Shown in pieces: positions 1-12,992 of a stretch of DNA of 64,000 bases. Made by a program: the position numbers and the translations under genes. This stretch comes from Riptortus pedestris. Its lineage: Eukaryota; Arthropoda; Insecta; Hemiptera; Alydidae. The stretch covers positions 224,090,001-224,154,000 of the forward strand of contig CM032228.1 in assembly GCA_019009955.1 (NCBI GenBank), written 5' to 3'. A model generated the notes under the pieces. The model was not told the DNA's origin and searched no databases. It saw only the letters and a list, made by a program, of their open reading frames with translations. Every line of letters starts with the position of its first letter. Position 1 is the first letter of the stretch.

Positions 1-394
1 CTTGGGAATAAAAACTCTCTTAGTAAGGTTAGTTCAAAAGGAATAACTGATATGAAATAACTGGTCATATGGGATATGGCTGGCAGGCAATGGGTCAAAA
101 TTCTTCATTAACAGATCAGTATCAAGCCGTCGAGGAATGATACCTTCTGGAGCAAAGGCCGTTGTGTTGTTAAAATTAAGAAATCTCAGCCCAAAATACG
201 AATTAGGAAAGGTCCTTATTAGTGGATTTCAGTATTAGAAATTCACTTCAGGATGACGATAAGTAGCCATTAAACGTAAACTAGAATTATTTTTATTTCC
301 AAAAAGAATAGCTTGTCTCATAACATGAAAAGAATAGCACTGAAAATATATTCAAGTTCTTATAAGTATATAATAATGAAAATAATATTAAATT

Positions 395-459
395 ACTTGG
401 TCTACCACGCGAGATTAAGACCAACGCCTTAACTCGCACGGCCAACCTGAGCCTCCGAT
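395..459 (-). repeat. tRNA-derived SINE, 5' head only
   Basis: Read on the minus strand, this has a tRNA-like A-box region (GGCCGTGCGAGTTAAGGCG) followed by TTGGTCTTAATCTCGCGTGG, resembling a Leu- or Ser-type tRNA with its long arm. The same head occurs at 31903. The B box and tail are absent here and the copy abuts a HINE fragment, so it is a truncated SINE and not a tRNA gene. Confidence 0.6.
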
Positions 460-460
460 A

Positions 461-672
461 TTTCTTTTTACATAAAAGGTCTAAATATCGCGTTTGGTAA
501 TGATTCAACAAAAATTGCGACCGCTTGAGCGTTCACAAACAAATTTATATGTATATATATATAATTTTGAACGAACCTCATTTTCGGTACCTCCTGGGTA
601 GGATCGATGGACATTTGAGGAAGTTGTATGAAAATCGTACAACCTCAATTTCCCTGAGGGGTCATCTGCTAA
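461..672 (+). mobile_element. HINE-like element, 3' half
   Basis: This fragment contains the core block from TTTCTTTTTACATAAAA through the TA tract, the block starting GAACGAACCTCATTTTC, and a decayed 3' palindrome ending CTAA at 672. The 5' half is missing. Confidence 0.75.
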
Positions 673-1232
673 AACACAAATGACTATTAACAGTAATTTT
701 CTTTATTTTCTGGAGAAGATTAATTTAGCTCCAGAGTTGAATCCTTATCGCTACGCAACGTTATGTCACTATACAGTGATATATATCTTTGATAGTATCC
801 TATGGATGTCATTATAGTGTCCCATTACTAGATGTATCCCTTTTGATATTCGTACCGCGATGTAGCCAAGTAGTGGCAGAGATATTACACTATCTCTGAG
901 CACTGATTTACATTTTGATGGGCTCTGCACTACCTCTCCCACACTAATAACCTGATTCCTATCTCATCAACTTCTGCTCTTATTGCACTCCATGAATTTG
1001 CAGATCAACCAGTCGGAATCCTACCACGATTGGTAACTGCGAATCGGCAATATTATTTTGCATTAACTCAATATTGATTTCATAATGACACTATAGTCAA
1101 TGAAGTGTTATTGTAGAATGTCTCGGTTGGACTCTAATTTGTCTGGTTGAAAGTTATTTTATATCGACCTAACCTTCCATTAAAGCTTATTGGTATTTAC
1201 ACAGAAATATTGATTAATATCGGAGAAGCAAA

Positions 1233-1460
1233 CAGTCCGTCACTCAAGGGCTGTATAAACTAAGCAAATTTCCCAAGAAGAATGACACAGTGGTGATTCC
1301 ACAATCGATACTCTATTTTCGCCGTAGTAAGACGCCTATATAAACAGGAATTGAAATATAAGCTATGCTTGAAATGTTTAGCATCTGAGTTACTAAAAGT
1401 AAAAATCTGATAATTAGAAATGGGGGTTTAATGAAGGCTGAAAAAAAATGCAAATAACAC
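1233..1460 (+). mobile_element. HINE-like 5' fragments
   Basis: Positions 1233-1275 are a diverged copy of the HINE 5' terminus (AGTCCGTCACTCAAGGGCTG, then TAAGCAAATTTCCC). Positions 1424-1460 match the module D phrase GGGGGTTTAATGAAGGCTG. They look like pieces of one old copy. Confidence 0.55.
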
Positions 1461-2193
1461 ACTGATTATTCCAGATACAAAAACGTTTGATTCTCTATAT
1501 TTATTGTATTATAAATAATTATAGAGAATTTCAAGCAAGATTAATTATATACCATCTTTAATCCGAGTCATAATAACGCTAACTAAAACCCACTCCAAAT
1601 ATTTAGTAATGCAACTAAAGGCGCTGGCTGGGAATAATTTCAAAACTGTCTAATGGCTGAAATTCGTACACATTTTTTAGAGTACCACTGACGACATGGA
1701 CACATTTCAAAAAGTTCTGAAGAAGACCCGTACTAAAAAATTAATAGTAGATACCAATATAATTATATAACGAAATTACTGCCCTGGTGGAAAAATGGAA
1801 TTAGAAAACCGACATGAAAACAAGTCTTGCAATAAGAGCCTTACCTACAAACATTTTCATCATCAAACATTGTAACTATAAGGAATACAATCACGAAATG
1901 AATTCTGCTTCAGCATTGATCCTAGGGACCTCTGGACATACAGTACAAATTTGCTTTTGGGAAACTGTGTCCATTGCTATCGTTAAGTGCTATAAGAAAA
2001 GATAAAAGAACCTACAGAACATCCCTAACAAGAACATGCTTGTCTTTGCTGAACAAAAACATTTGAACGGACGATAAAAAAACAGTCAACGCCTATCACA
2101 AAACGCTGAGAAATTACGTATTTATCGAGCCCTAACACTGATAATGATTTTGGTAAGCAGTGGTGTCTTACAATTAGAGAAAATAATTAAATA

Positions 2194-2286
2194 ATAAGGA
2201 CCCCTGGAATTGATGATATTTCGGCTGAAGTTCTTAAAAAGGTTAATTTTAGTAATTCAAATAAAGGGTTAGAACCGCCAATATAA
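2194..2286 (+). pseudogene. Non-LTR retrotransposon reverse-transcriptase relic
   Basis: A 30-codon open stretch reads IRTPGIDDISAEVLKKV and then ends in a stop. The pattern PGxDxIxxExLKK is the well-known motif in the finger region of non-LTR reverse transcriptases, where K.PG.DGI..E.LK is usual. No other RT motif is recognisable beside it, so this is a decayed fragment and its clade cannot be given. Confidence 0.5.
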
Positions 2287-2292
2287 ATGATA

Positions 2293-2577
2293 CTATTGTC
2301 ATACCTCTCGGTGAAGACCGTCGTCACTACACAAAAACAATTTACCTGAACATCAACATCCCTCGTTTGACAGATCTTAGTGGTAAGTAAACAGATCTGG
2401 ACTAAACGTAAACTACTAATACGGTGAACAGAGCATAAAACCCACTGACTGACGGACAACCAACTCAGTACAACTATTAACAGGCTTGAAGATGATGCCA
2501 TCGCATCGAAAGCGCTTGCCAGCGGTACTCAACCATCAGCCAGTGACGACGGTCTCCACCGAGAGGTATGACAATAG
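2293..2577. mobile_element. 285-bp inverted-repeat element (MITE-like)
   Basis: Thirty-six bases at 2293-2328, beginning CTATTGTCATACCTCTCGG, recur as the reverse complement at 2542-2577 with one mismatch. The 213-bp interior has no credible reading frame. I could not identify a target-site duplication. The arrangement fits a small nonautonomous DNA transposon or foldback element of unknown superfamily. Confidence 0.55.
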
Positions 2578-4120
2578 GTTAATTTTACTTTACCTAAATT
2601 AACTCCAAATATTTACAAAAGATGTTTCAATTCAGGATAATTTCTACAACAAAATTTCAAAGTTAATGTTCATTCCACAACAAGGCAAAAAAATAGTCGA
2701 TTCTCCTTCGAGACAACCTATAAGTTATTACTCTAAAGGAGGAAAACTTGAAAAAATCATTAACCAACGTTTATCACACTACCTATATACCAACAAAATA
2801 TTACATAGGAAACATTTAATTTTATTAAAACACCAATAACTCAATTACAACACTCCATTCTTGTAAAAATTGATAATTTTTTATTTCCTCCTCCTTTAAC
2901 TCCCCTGGCAAATTTAGATTAAAACGGGTGTTCACAAATAGGCGGCGCCTCAGTTCTAAATATTAAATTTCAACATTCTAAGACTAATATTTTTTGAGAT
3001 ATGCGAGGCACATACAGACTTCGCACTAAAACTGGTTAAAATATGTTGAGAGAAGGTCAATACGGATAACACCGTTAAAATCAGAAACCAAACGTTATGT
3101 AGATCACATTATTTTATCATTGTTTTAAATTAATGTATACATATCATTAACCCAGTTATTAATCATAGGATTATGAAGTACTTCAGGTAAATCTGCTAAG
3201 GCACATGTAGGACGCAGATGTTTTGTTTATTCACAACTTTATTCGTTAAATATTCTTAAATTAAGCTCCCAACAATAGAATATGGTAATTTTAACATTCC
3301 TGAATGCGTAGTTTTTAATTTGACTAGCAACTTAGTTTGATGAATTTAGTTTTAAACTTCTAGTTCCTCAAAGTTAACTCCCTCTGATCCTGTAAACTCT
3401 CGAAAGTAACCATATTATGGTAATTAACGTTTCAGAAATTCGAGCAGAATAGGAACCGGAGGTTAAGTCGGGGGAGTGGCTTAAGCAGAGAAGTTTGTAC
3501 TTTGTTGCTTTAGGGAGGAACATTTAATAACAATGCTTATGATGGCTAATTCTAGCTGATAAGAGAAGGGAGGAGAGGAACAATTAGGAAGGAAGCGATT
3601 GTAACCCGTGGCGCTATCTGTGGCTGACTTGGGGAGGATTCTTTATCTAGATCCAGGAGGCTCATCTATATGCATGAGGGATGCCTTTCCCGCCTCAGCG
3701 CGGCAAAACTAATGTTTTCCTACGAATCAACCCTCTCTCTCTCAGAGCCCTTTGATCACACTCCTATCTCATTTCCATATACCGTCCTTTCTATATTCCC
3801 TGGCATTATTTAACTTTTTCCTAACCTTAAGACCGCGCCGGGCAAGGGAACTAGTGTCTGAAGTTCAATAATTCTGCCCAAGAGTGTAAATAAACCGGAG
3901 AGAAGAACAACAATATGTAGAGCATTAATAGTTTAACAAGATAGGTTCCATAACATGTTTCGGTTCCACTTAAAATATTGATAAACATTGAATTTTAAAA
4001 ACTCACTTCTTTCAGCCATTAAGTTATATAGTCTTTAGAGTTTCGAATCAAGACCGTAAAATCCTTATTGCCTGTATCACACTCAAAAATTGAATCAGCT
4101 CAATATATGATATTTGAATA
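2578..4120. other. Unclassified AT-rich sequence
   Basis: I found no exon, RNA gene or recognisable transposon. A moderately GC-rich patch at about 3440-3730 has stops in every frame that I read through. Confidence 0.4.
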
Positions 4121-4605
4121 AAAGTCCGTCACGCAGGGGCTGCGTAAAGTAAGCAGATTTCCCACGTGATGTTCATCAATAGAGAAATTTCACGAGAGCC
4201 GAGCAGTTAAGGAAACGGCCGAACTAGCTTTTGGCAGGAAAGTCACTCGTCTGTTAGCCGCCCAGATTTAATAAATAAAAATGCAAATATCTCGGTTAAT
4301 ATTCAAGATAGAGAATAAATGTATATAACAATATTTAAAGTAAATTTAATTCGCAATAAGATTTATTCTGTACAATTTTTTGATCGGACGTATAGTAACG
4401 GAGATATTTCGAATTTTCGGAAATCCCCCCCTCTAAACCCCTCCTCTCACTGGTCTGATTTCAGCCGTTAACGAACTTGATCTGTCTTTTTACATAAAAC
4501 GACTAAATATCGAGTTTGGTAACGATCAAACAAAAATTGCGACCACTAGAGCGGTACCAGACAAGTATATAGATAGATTATTAGATACATGTATGTATAT
4601 GTGTG

Positions 4606-4661
<56 letters not shown>

Positions 4662-4790
4662 GACAGTTTTGAACGGACCTCATTTCCGTCATCTACTAGG
4701 TAGGATCGATGGACATTTGAAGAAACATTTCGAAAATTCCGTCATGAGTACAACCTCAATAGCTGATTTCCCTTAAGGGAAATCTGCTAA
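4121..4790 (+). mobile_element. HINE-like element, complete (module A)
   Basis: This complete copy shows the family plan. The 5' end AAAGTCCGTCACGCAGGGGC contains a 5-bp stem, CGCAG/CTGCG (4132-4144). AGCAGATTTCCC follows as the subterminal repeat. Module A (CGAACTAGCTTTTGGC) leads into the core starting ATGCAAATATCTCGGTTAAT. A block reading GATTTCAGCCGTTAACGAAC, a (TA)n tract at about 4610-4650, and a tail block GATCGATGGACATTTGAAGA come next. The 3' end is the perfect palindrome GATTTCCCTTAAGGGAAATC at 4765-4784, then TGCTAA. The palindrome carries the subterminal repeat in inverted orientation. This matches the known layout of Helentron-associated elements: subterminal repeats, internal microsatellite, 3' stem-loop. 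No Rep-helicase is encoded. Confidence 0.85.
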
Positions 4791-4848
4791 AAATATTCGA
4801 AAATCGCGTCATGAGTAAACCCTCAATAGCTTATTTCCCTTAAGAGCT
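4791..4848 (+). repeat. Duplicated HINE 3' tail
   Basis: Immediately after the complete copy the last 60 bp of the family recur (TTCGAAAATCGCGTCATGAG, then TATTTCCCTTAAGAGCTTA). The palindrome is damaged. It is either a tandem end duplication or an older insertion. Confidence 0.6.
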
Positions 4849-4988
4849 TATCCCCCTCCCCATATTAAGTAGATGTATAAAAAATGTTTATAGATCCATT
4901 TTTTTTTTCAAGTCACGACCGCAAAATCTTAAATACGACACTAAGTATTTAGGAATGAAAATGCGTAGTGCAATGACGTCATCATTGA

Positions 4989-5290
4989 AGATTTCCCTTG
5001 AGGGGGAATCAACTGTGGTGGTTGTACTCGTGAAGCGGTTTTTATAAAAAAAAAAATAAAAAATGTCAGTTGCCATTTGACACAATCCACGAGATGATGA
5101 TAAAGTTTGTTGTTGGTCAAATAAATACCATGCAGTTTGGAACAGTGAAAGTTAAGTGAATACAATATTTGTTATTTATGTTTCGAATAAAGCTGATCCT
5201 GGTATAACAGGTTATTGTTTATATGGCAAAAGTAGGAAAGTGGATTTAATGAAGGCTGAGTACTAAAAAATGCAAATGTTTCTATTAATT
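4989..5290 (-). mobile_element. HINE-like fragments
   Basis: Positions 4989-5050 are a minus-oriented 3' end (GATTTCCCTTGAGGGGGAAT, GGTTGTACTCGTGAAGCGG). Positions 5237-5290 match module D in plus orientation (ATTTAATGAAGGCTGAG, ATGCAAATGTTTC). Both are decayed. Confidence 0.5.
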
Positions 5291-5861
5291 GAGAAATGTT
5301 CTAAGGTGAAATGTTCGAGTTTTAACTTAGCTTATTGTGAATGGAGGTTGGCCCGTCATATTATTATCCACACACACACATCTGTTCATGTGGGAATGCA
5401 AAAAAAAAAAAAAAAAAAATGCTCCTATGAAAATGAATATCTGCCGCAGCCACAGAGCTTTATCACCATTCCATGAACCACCATCACTGGTTAGTTATTA
5501 GAACTAACTCCATTTATTTCTCTTTCTGTCACGTATTTCTCTAATGGTAAAAACCTACACTTAGTAGGCTTGAAATTTAAATGAGTGAAGACGTATTTAA
5601 TGGTATAATTGCTTGACGTGGAATACGCGCAGAGGAGTGGTTTTACAAAAAATGTATTTAATTAATTTATTATACTGAATATTGAATAGAGCCGTCAAAA
5701 AATAATTTCTTCAAGATGATTGACCATGTAACGGTTATTAGATGCGGCGCATTAGACCAGAGATATTTACAATTTCTTCATTTTACTACTTCTCAAAATC
5801 CCAGTCTAGTAGTAGCCATTAACGACGACTTCATGTTTTATTTTATACCAACCAATTAAAG

Positions 5862-6020
5862 AGTTCGATTCCCACCTGGGAAATAGGAATTCATTTAGTG
5901 ACAAACTCATTAAATAAAATCCTTAGTCCCACCCTGGCTTGAGAAGGGTGAACATGCTGCTAACCCGTCGCCCAAAGCAGCCGTAGTAGAAAAAAGTGTT
6001 TGTTAATAAATAACAACACA
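5862..6020 (+). repeat. tRNA-derived SINE, truncated at the 5' end
   Basis: The copy begins near the pol III B box (GAGTTCGATTCCCACCTGGG). It continues with the family body (ATTTAGTGACAAACTCATTA, CCTTAGTCCCACCCTGGCT) and the tail AACCCGTCGCCCAAAGCAGC, ending in TTAATAAATAACA. The same body is found at 27040 and 31975. Confidence 0.65.
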
Positions 6021-6479
6021 ATACAATGAAAGAAACGTTTAATTATCTGTACTGATTATATGGGCTGATTCCGTACACAATAAAATAAAACATTGCGGTC
6101 ACTTTATGGTTTATACACTTTTATGTGCCTGAACTTTGTCGTAGACTAGATAAAATCAATAAGCTTATGAAGAAATTATTGCCAAGAATGCATACAATTG
6201 ATTTCCTTAAGGGGCATCTGCTAATAAGGAAGGACCTACCTTCAAATTGTACAATAACTTTACAGAGGTTTTTACCATATTGGATTGTTTCTATTAGTTG
6301 TATAGTGCTCGATAGAATGAACATGTGTAAGCTGTAGGTGTTGGGGGTGTATTCATCTGTGGATGACGCGTTAATTTCAAAAGCAAACCCCACAATCAGC
6401 AGCGCCCTCCCCAATTACCTACGTAATCCCCCTCCCTCGCCCTCTCTCTAACTCAGTTTACTTTTGTAGCCCCTCTCCT

Positions 6480-7005
<526 letters not shown>

Positions 7006-10000
7006 TCCACTCCAAAAATTCAATTTTTCAACGATCCATGGTTTTAATTAACACCTTTTTGATTACGTTCATTTTTTTGTTTTAATATATAATTCTAATT
7101 TCAACCAATTCCATGAAAATTATCTTTCCCTTTTCAATAACGAGTTCAACCGTGCAGAAAGGCTTACGTTGTTGACTAACTGCAGATTGGCACTTGGTAA
7201 TTTTATATATATAAATTCCAACTTTTACTCATTAACCGTCACCGATTGTCGCCTTTTTACCTTAAATGTTTAGATAGTGTTCTTAGTTAAGGAAAATGCA
7301 GCTCAAATAGGCTGCGTAATTGGCGCTTTTTCTGATGCGTCTAGAATTAAGGGTATATATTTCATTTATAAATCATATTCCTGCCTAAGATATATCACCA
7401 AGACGATGACATAAATGAAACATGACTGACATGAGGTAATGGTTGGTGTAAAGACAACTAGAAAAGTAAATAAACCATATTACAGTGATACCAAAGCAGA
7501 TACAAAAGTTCTTGACAACAGCAATATCTAGTACTGTTATTAAAAGAAAACAACCTACTAAGTACTTTTTGAAGAACAACTTTTTAAAACAGAATTACCA
7601 TAAAAACATTCAAATTACGAACTAATAATGTATAAAAATACAAAGCCACCATTAAAATTATAATTGGTTGGACCATCTAATAACATGTCAATGAAAAGTT
7701 ATAATCAGTATCAATAAAGCGCTCTGTCCTGTTTAAGTACTTTAATATGCTGACTGCAATTTGAGTGTAATTGCTACATTATTTTTAAAGGAAACTGTTA
7801 AAACGTAGAAAACCAATTATCCCATGGCATCTGTCTCTCGAGCACTTGGGAAATCTGCTTAATTTATTTTTTTTTATTATTATTTATTAGTTGTCACTGA
7901 GAGACATATTTTAATCTATTTCTTTTGTAACTTTTGGATAAGAAAACGAAATCAAACTCCACACATTTTAGCATATTTCCCTTTCAATGAAGGAGGTGGA
8001 CTCTAACCGTAGACATGAGACAGGGTGTCCCCCAAGGTGAACACGTCGGCCCCTTCCGACCCATCGATCCAACTCACAGCCAGTTAGTCACAACATCTCT
8101 CACTCCATCTATCCCTTCGTCTTACACCAATATCCCTCATTAGTTACACTATTATCCCATTCACTTCGTTTAGCCTCTCTTTCCTCTTCCCTTTCAAAGG
8201 GGCTATTTTTCTTAAGGAACGCGGCTTTTAAGAATCCACTTCCGTTCCAGTTTTGTTTCGTTTTAGAGGATTTCCTTATAAAAAAGGAGCTATTGCGGTT
8301 ATTTCAAATCATACAACTACAACTAATTTTTCAAATCTTCGACAATAGTAAACGAGTGCGGAAAACAACGTCAGTTTGAATTTTGAAATTTGGCGTATAT
8401 TATTTGTTTATTCTCTATTTGCCACAATTTTTGAAATATAGAAACCAAGCTTCATATTTAAACATTAACCCCGAAAGAAAGCTTCAGTTCGCCAACGTTC
8501 AGAATTGGCCCAATGAGAAAGAGGTTTATTAGGATAGTTATGAAAAATCCGAAAATGCTTTTCTTTACAACAACTTTGGTTATAAGCTATTGTTTCGTAT
8601 GACTAATGGTTAACAGGATATAGGCGAGTTTAGTATTTGTATTTAAGAAAGGTATTCACGTTCCTCTTATCACAAATGGAGAGTAAATATAATGCGTTCA
8701 TATATGTAAACATGTTGTTTAGTGAATTATAATTTCAATGCCAAGGTTGGGTTCTTAATATAGTTATCTGTGTTAATTAGTGAAACATTAATTGCAATTT
8801 TATTTAAAATATACCTTATCTATTTCTGTAATTTTTTAATGAGGTAATGTGAGTTCTTAATTTTTTTTCAGAATGTATTTCATATGCATTTATTAGCATA
8901 TGTACTGGGCATAGACACCACTATTGTACCAGGATTTTTTAAACTGGCTAAAATACTTAAATTATGAATCTGGTACTCTTAACTGTCTGTTCGTGACGTT
9001 CAGGCAGTAATTTCATGACACCCATGTTTCATTCGGCAAAGTGTAAGATCTCTTTAACTTGCTCTTTCAGGGACCCTTCAGGGTACTTTAATATTAACTG
9101 TGGCCTGCTTAAAACTTCGGCAAATGTTTCTGAATTTCAAGTTATCATTGTACCCTAACTCATTCCACCCAGCTTTCTGTAGAAAACCAGCAATCAGAAT
9201 TGTTTGTAGTAAGTAGCTGAACATATCCTAAATGCATTACTAGCAAAACAATAAGTCGTACAGATTTCACTTGATATAAGAAGCACTTCTATTAGTAGTT
9301 GATGGTATACAATTCCCTGTTCGCAATAGAGATATAATTGCAATCAAAGTTGTATATTATTATCTAATCAATGATTCAAGTACAATACATACTGAAAGTT
9401 TTTGGAAGAAAGGTGAAAGGCTCTGCAATATTCTACTACCGATAGCATATACCTTGACAAAACCCTCACAACACAAATATATTTCTACATTCTCAATTAC
9501 TAATAAATAAATTATTCATGAATCCAATCAATGATAAGACAAACGTTTTATTCATTGAAAAAATCCACCATCTTCTTATTTTCTGGAAGACGAAAGAAAA
9601 CCACATATCTCCTTGATTTATACAATTGTAAATTATAATACTAAAACACATTATGGCTAGTAATTACTCTTAAAGACTGGGCATGGGACTTCACATTAAA
9701 CTATTTCAAACGCTATTTTAAAACAAAATAATTTATTATTTGTTGCATTAAGGACCACTGTGGGACTACTACCAAATGTCTTAAAAATTCAGTCCGTAAA
9801 GCTGACAATTTGATTTCATGTAATACCATTTCATAATAACAATGGTTTATGTTACGTAATGATAGCACAATAATAAGTTCATTTACATGTTAAGTTCATT
9901 TGCGTTGTTTCTTTATATATTTTTATTCTTATTTTTTATTAACATCCGCTTTTTGATACTACGGCAAGTTGGGCTGGCTTACCTACGGGTTACCACCTCA

Positions 10001-10654
10001 TCATAAAACCTCTTTTTTAGAAATTCTGACAAACATTTTCTCTCTCCTTTCAATTCAATTTAGTCTGTGGGAGTGTATGGTACTTTACATATTTATTTTT
10101 ATTATTTCTGATGATTAGATATCTGAAATTCTTTTAGCTCTCAATATGATTTTATTGGAATTTCAATTTCTCTTAAGATTGCCATTTGATCCTTTTGAGT
10201 CGGAAGGGGTGGAAGTGTCCCCGCTGGGGTGTGTAATTCAAGCTGAGGACCAATGGTAGACACTCGACCTGGTCGAGAGCTTTACTAACAATGGAGTCAA
10301 AGGATCATCCTCAAACTGAAGGGTCTTTCAGCTCTACACCCTTTATATTGCTCACATTCACAAATTCATTTATTTTATTTGTATAATTGTCCATTTTAAT
10401 ATAAAGGTTTGTATTAATATAAAGGCCCTTTTACATCTCTATCTTTGTTATGATAATTCTCACAAAGTACGACTAACGCACAGGCAGAAATGAGCTTTTC
10501 TATTGATCTGATTGAATAGAAAAGGTTATTCATATGACAAAAATACACAAACATTTTGTTGAATCATTTATAATATTGTTAAGTTTATTAATGAAATAAT
10601 AAACTTCGCTTGTTAGGGTTCTTTTAGATTGCATATTAAACACACAAACTTTAG
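7006..10654. other. Unclassified AT-rich sequence
   Basis: This is the longest stretch without recognisable repeats. The only landmark is a truncated, reversed HINE 5' end at 7846-7864 (TTGGGAAATCTGCTTAATTT). I found no supported exon or RNA gene. Confidence 0.4.
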
Positions 10655-11135
10655 CGTTTTTATCAGTGCACAATTTATTTGACGATGCACTACACAGTAT
10701 GTAACACTGATAAATTATATTAAAGTATATATTCTTCACTACTAATCACAATATACACGGACAACTCCACTACTTGTTTCACAGTAAAATACCTCACGTG
10801 AATCACTGAAGTACACAAAACACGTCAATGCACTGATCTTCACAAGAATACTGCACTGCGCCGGTCTTAACAAAAACAAGGCACTGCACCGGTCTTCACA
10901 AAAACACTGCACTGCACTGAAACTAAAGACCTCTGTTCACTGTAGCTGCAAATGAACCCAGTGTTATTCACTAGTAAGACATCTGAGAACTAAATTGGGC
11001 GATATACTCGTATAGCTTGAAGGATCCAGACGCTCCGTCTGCTTTGAAGTCTAGAAGGTCCTTGACTTGACACTGGCGCCACCACTTCTCACGTGGTACA
11101 CCTTCATTTTCTTCGTACTTCTTAAATACGGAATT
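10655..11135. repeat. Unclassified dispersed repeat with 28-bp minisatellite, copy 1
   Basis: This segment matches 45072-45430 over most of its length. Shared phrases include CACAATTTATTTGACGA near the left end and CTTCATTTTCTTCGTA near the right. Inside, at about 10840-10925, are tandem 28-bp units starting GCACTGCACCGGTCTTCACA. No coding or terminal structure was recognised, so the class is unknown. Confidence 0.65.
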
Positions 11136-12197
11136 AACTACATATGCTTAATTTTCAAAAGCGTTATTTCCACAACAGTACTAATGGCTTGAGTTTGCGT
11201 TCTTATTTCATTTAATTAATAAAACTATTAATGCAACTTATATATAAAATTACTATTACACGATCTTGTTGTCGGTCTTATTGATCTACATATTGTTGTT
11301 TCTATTTGTTTTTGTAAGTACTAAACAAGGTTGTTCTTTTTTTTGAAATTGCGCAAGACAATGCAGTGCAAACATAATTACAGAGTATTATGGTTTTATT
11401 TAAGTTTTGTTTCTATTTGTTTTGGTTCAGGAACCATCAACTGAAGACAGTCATGTCATGGATTTCGAATCTTAGGCAAGAATATGATTTGAATAATCCC
11501 TTAGTTCCAGGCCTCTTAGAAAAATTTTAATTCAGAAGCACCTGGGTGACGGACTTTTATTGTCCAGAAGTTATTATTTATGTACATATAATACATTTAT
11601 ATTGATTGACGTTTTTTTCATTTTCATGTACGTCACATATCGTTTTTATCGGTTGAACTTAGCGTTCAGGAACATTAGTCGTGGTAATAGAATTTCTAAA
11701 AATACAGATGAGAAAAGCCCCGATAGGGAGTGGGTCGAAAGGTGTTAGAGAGGTTAAAATCGGATATATTTTTTTCCAAAGGGAACGTGAACCGGAGAGA
11801 TTGAGAGTGATGAAAGCTTTGTAGAACTGGCTGAAGGGGGCGCTGAAAGCAGACCAGGGCTACCAACAGCCAAAGCCCTACGTGACTTACCCTCGGCTAC
11901 TCTACTTTCTTTACACGTCTTTATCTCTCATTGAAGGCTGACAGAGGTACCCAGTCAGACTGGTAATTACCAATAAGTGGTACTAGTACCAAAACCCAGA
12001 GAAGTTTCGCTTAATTTTCTTTAGATGTGTGACAAAAGGGATTATTCGGCTGAGGTGCTTACTCATCAGCGAGAGGTGATTCGATAGCTACTTGAATAAC
12101 TATTAGATACATATGTCTCACTTATCTTAACCTCGACGACGTACAGATCACCTGTTTTAGCAATGGATCAAGAAAGAATTGAAGCAGTTTTAAATTG
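11136..12197. other. Unclassified sequence with a HINE end fragment
   Basis: A reversed HINE 5' terminus lies at about 11538-11563 (GGGTGACGGACTTTTATTG). The patch 11700-11990 is more GC-rich than its surroundings, but no exon could be supported. Confidence 0.4.
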
Positions 12198-12460
12198 AAA
12201 AAGTCCGTAACGCAGGGGCTGCGTAAACTAAGCAGATTTCCCACACGAAGGTTACAATAGGTAAATATACATACAGGATCACTACCGTGAATGCTCAGTA
12301 AATTTACAAGTTAATAATCCCTACAACGGAAAGCGCTGAATTGTAAAAAACAGGCCAGCCAGCCTCGAAGCGCTGCATAGATAGACAAACAATTCAAACA
12401 ATTAATGAAAAATATCTGAATATAACGTATTAATTTTATAAAACTATATATCTATACCTA
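12198..12460 (+). mobile_element. HINE-like element, 5' part (module B)
   Basis: It has the standard 5' end followed by a different internal module, with phrases CAATAGGTAAATATACATAC and CGAAGCGCTGCATAGATAG. The same module occurs at 56466. It runs into a compound microsatellite, and the core and 3' end are missing. Confidence 0.75.
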
Positions 12461-12513
12461 TATCTATATCTACATCTCTCTCTCTCTCTCACTCTGTCTC
12501 TCTCTCTCTCTCT

Positions 12514-12571
<58 letters not shown>

Positions 12572-12572
12572 T
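12461..12572. repeat. Compound microsatellite
   Basis: TATC/TACC-like repeats, (CT)n, (TA)n and (GT)n follow one another and form the junction between two oppositely oriented HINE parts. Confidence 0.85.
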
Positions 12573-12992
12573 TTTGTATATGTTTAATCGTCAACAAACT
12601 CTGTATTTAATCGTTTTATGTAAAAAGGAAGATCAAGTTCGTTAACAGCTGGAATCGGACCAGTGGAAGGCAAAGGGTTTAGAGGAGGGGGGGGGATTTT
12701 CGAAAATTCGAAATATCTCCGTTACTATACGTCGGATCGAAAAATTATAGTATAGAACCAATTTTATTGCAAATTACATTTACTATAAATATTGTTATAT
12801 ACGTTTATTCTCTATCTTGAATATTAACCGAGATATTTGCATTTTTATTAAGTAACGGACGAGCTATGGTTCCCGCCGAAAGCTAGTTTGGCCGTTTCCG
12901 TAACTGATCGGCACTCCTATGGAGATTTCTCTATTGTATAACTTTACGTGGGAAATTTGCTTAGTTTACGCAATCCCTGCGTGACGGACTTC
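12573..12992 (-). mobile_element. HINE-like element, core and 5' end (module A)
   Basis: The minus-strand core runs through module A to a reversed 5' terminus ending GACGGACTT at 12991. The 3' palindrome end is missing. Confidence 0.8.

Noticed and set aside
395..459. Possible tRNA gene
   Set aside because: Only the A-box half is present, the same head recurs on longer SINE copies, and no complete cloverleaf can be formed.
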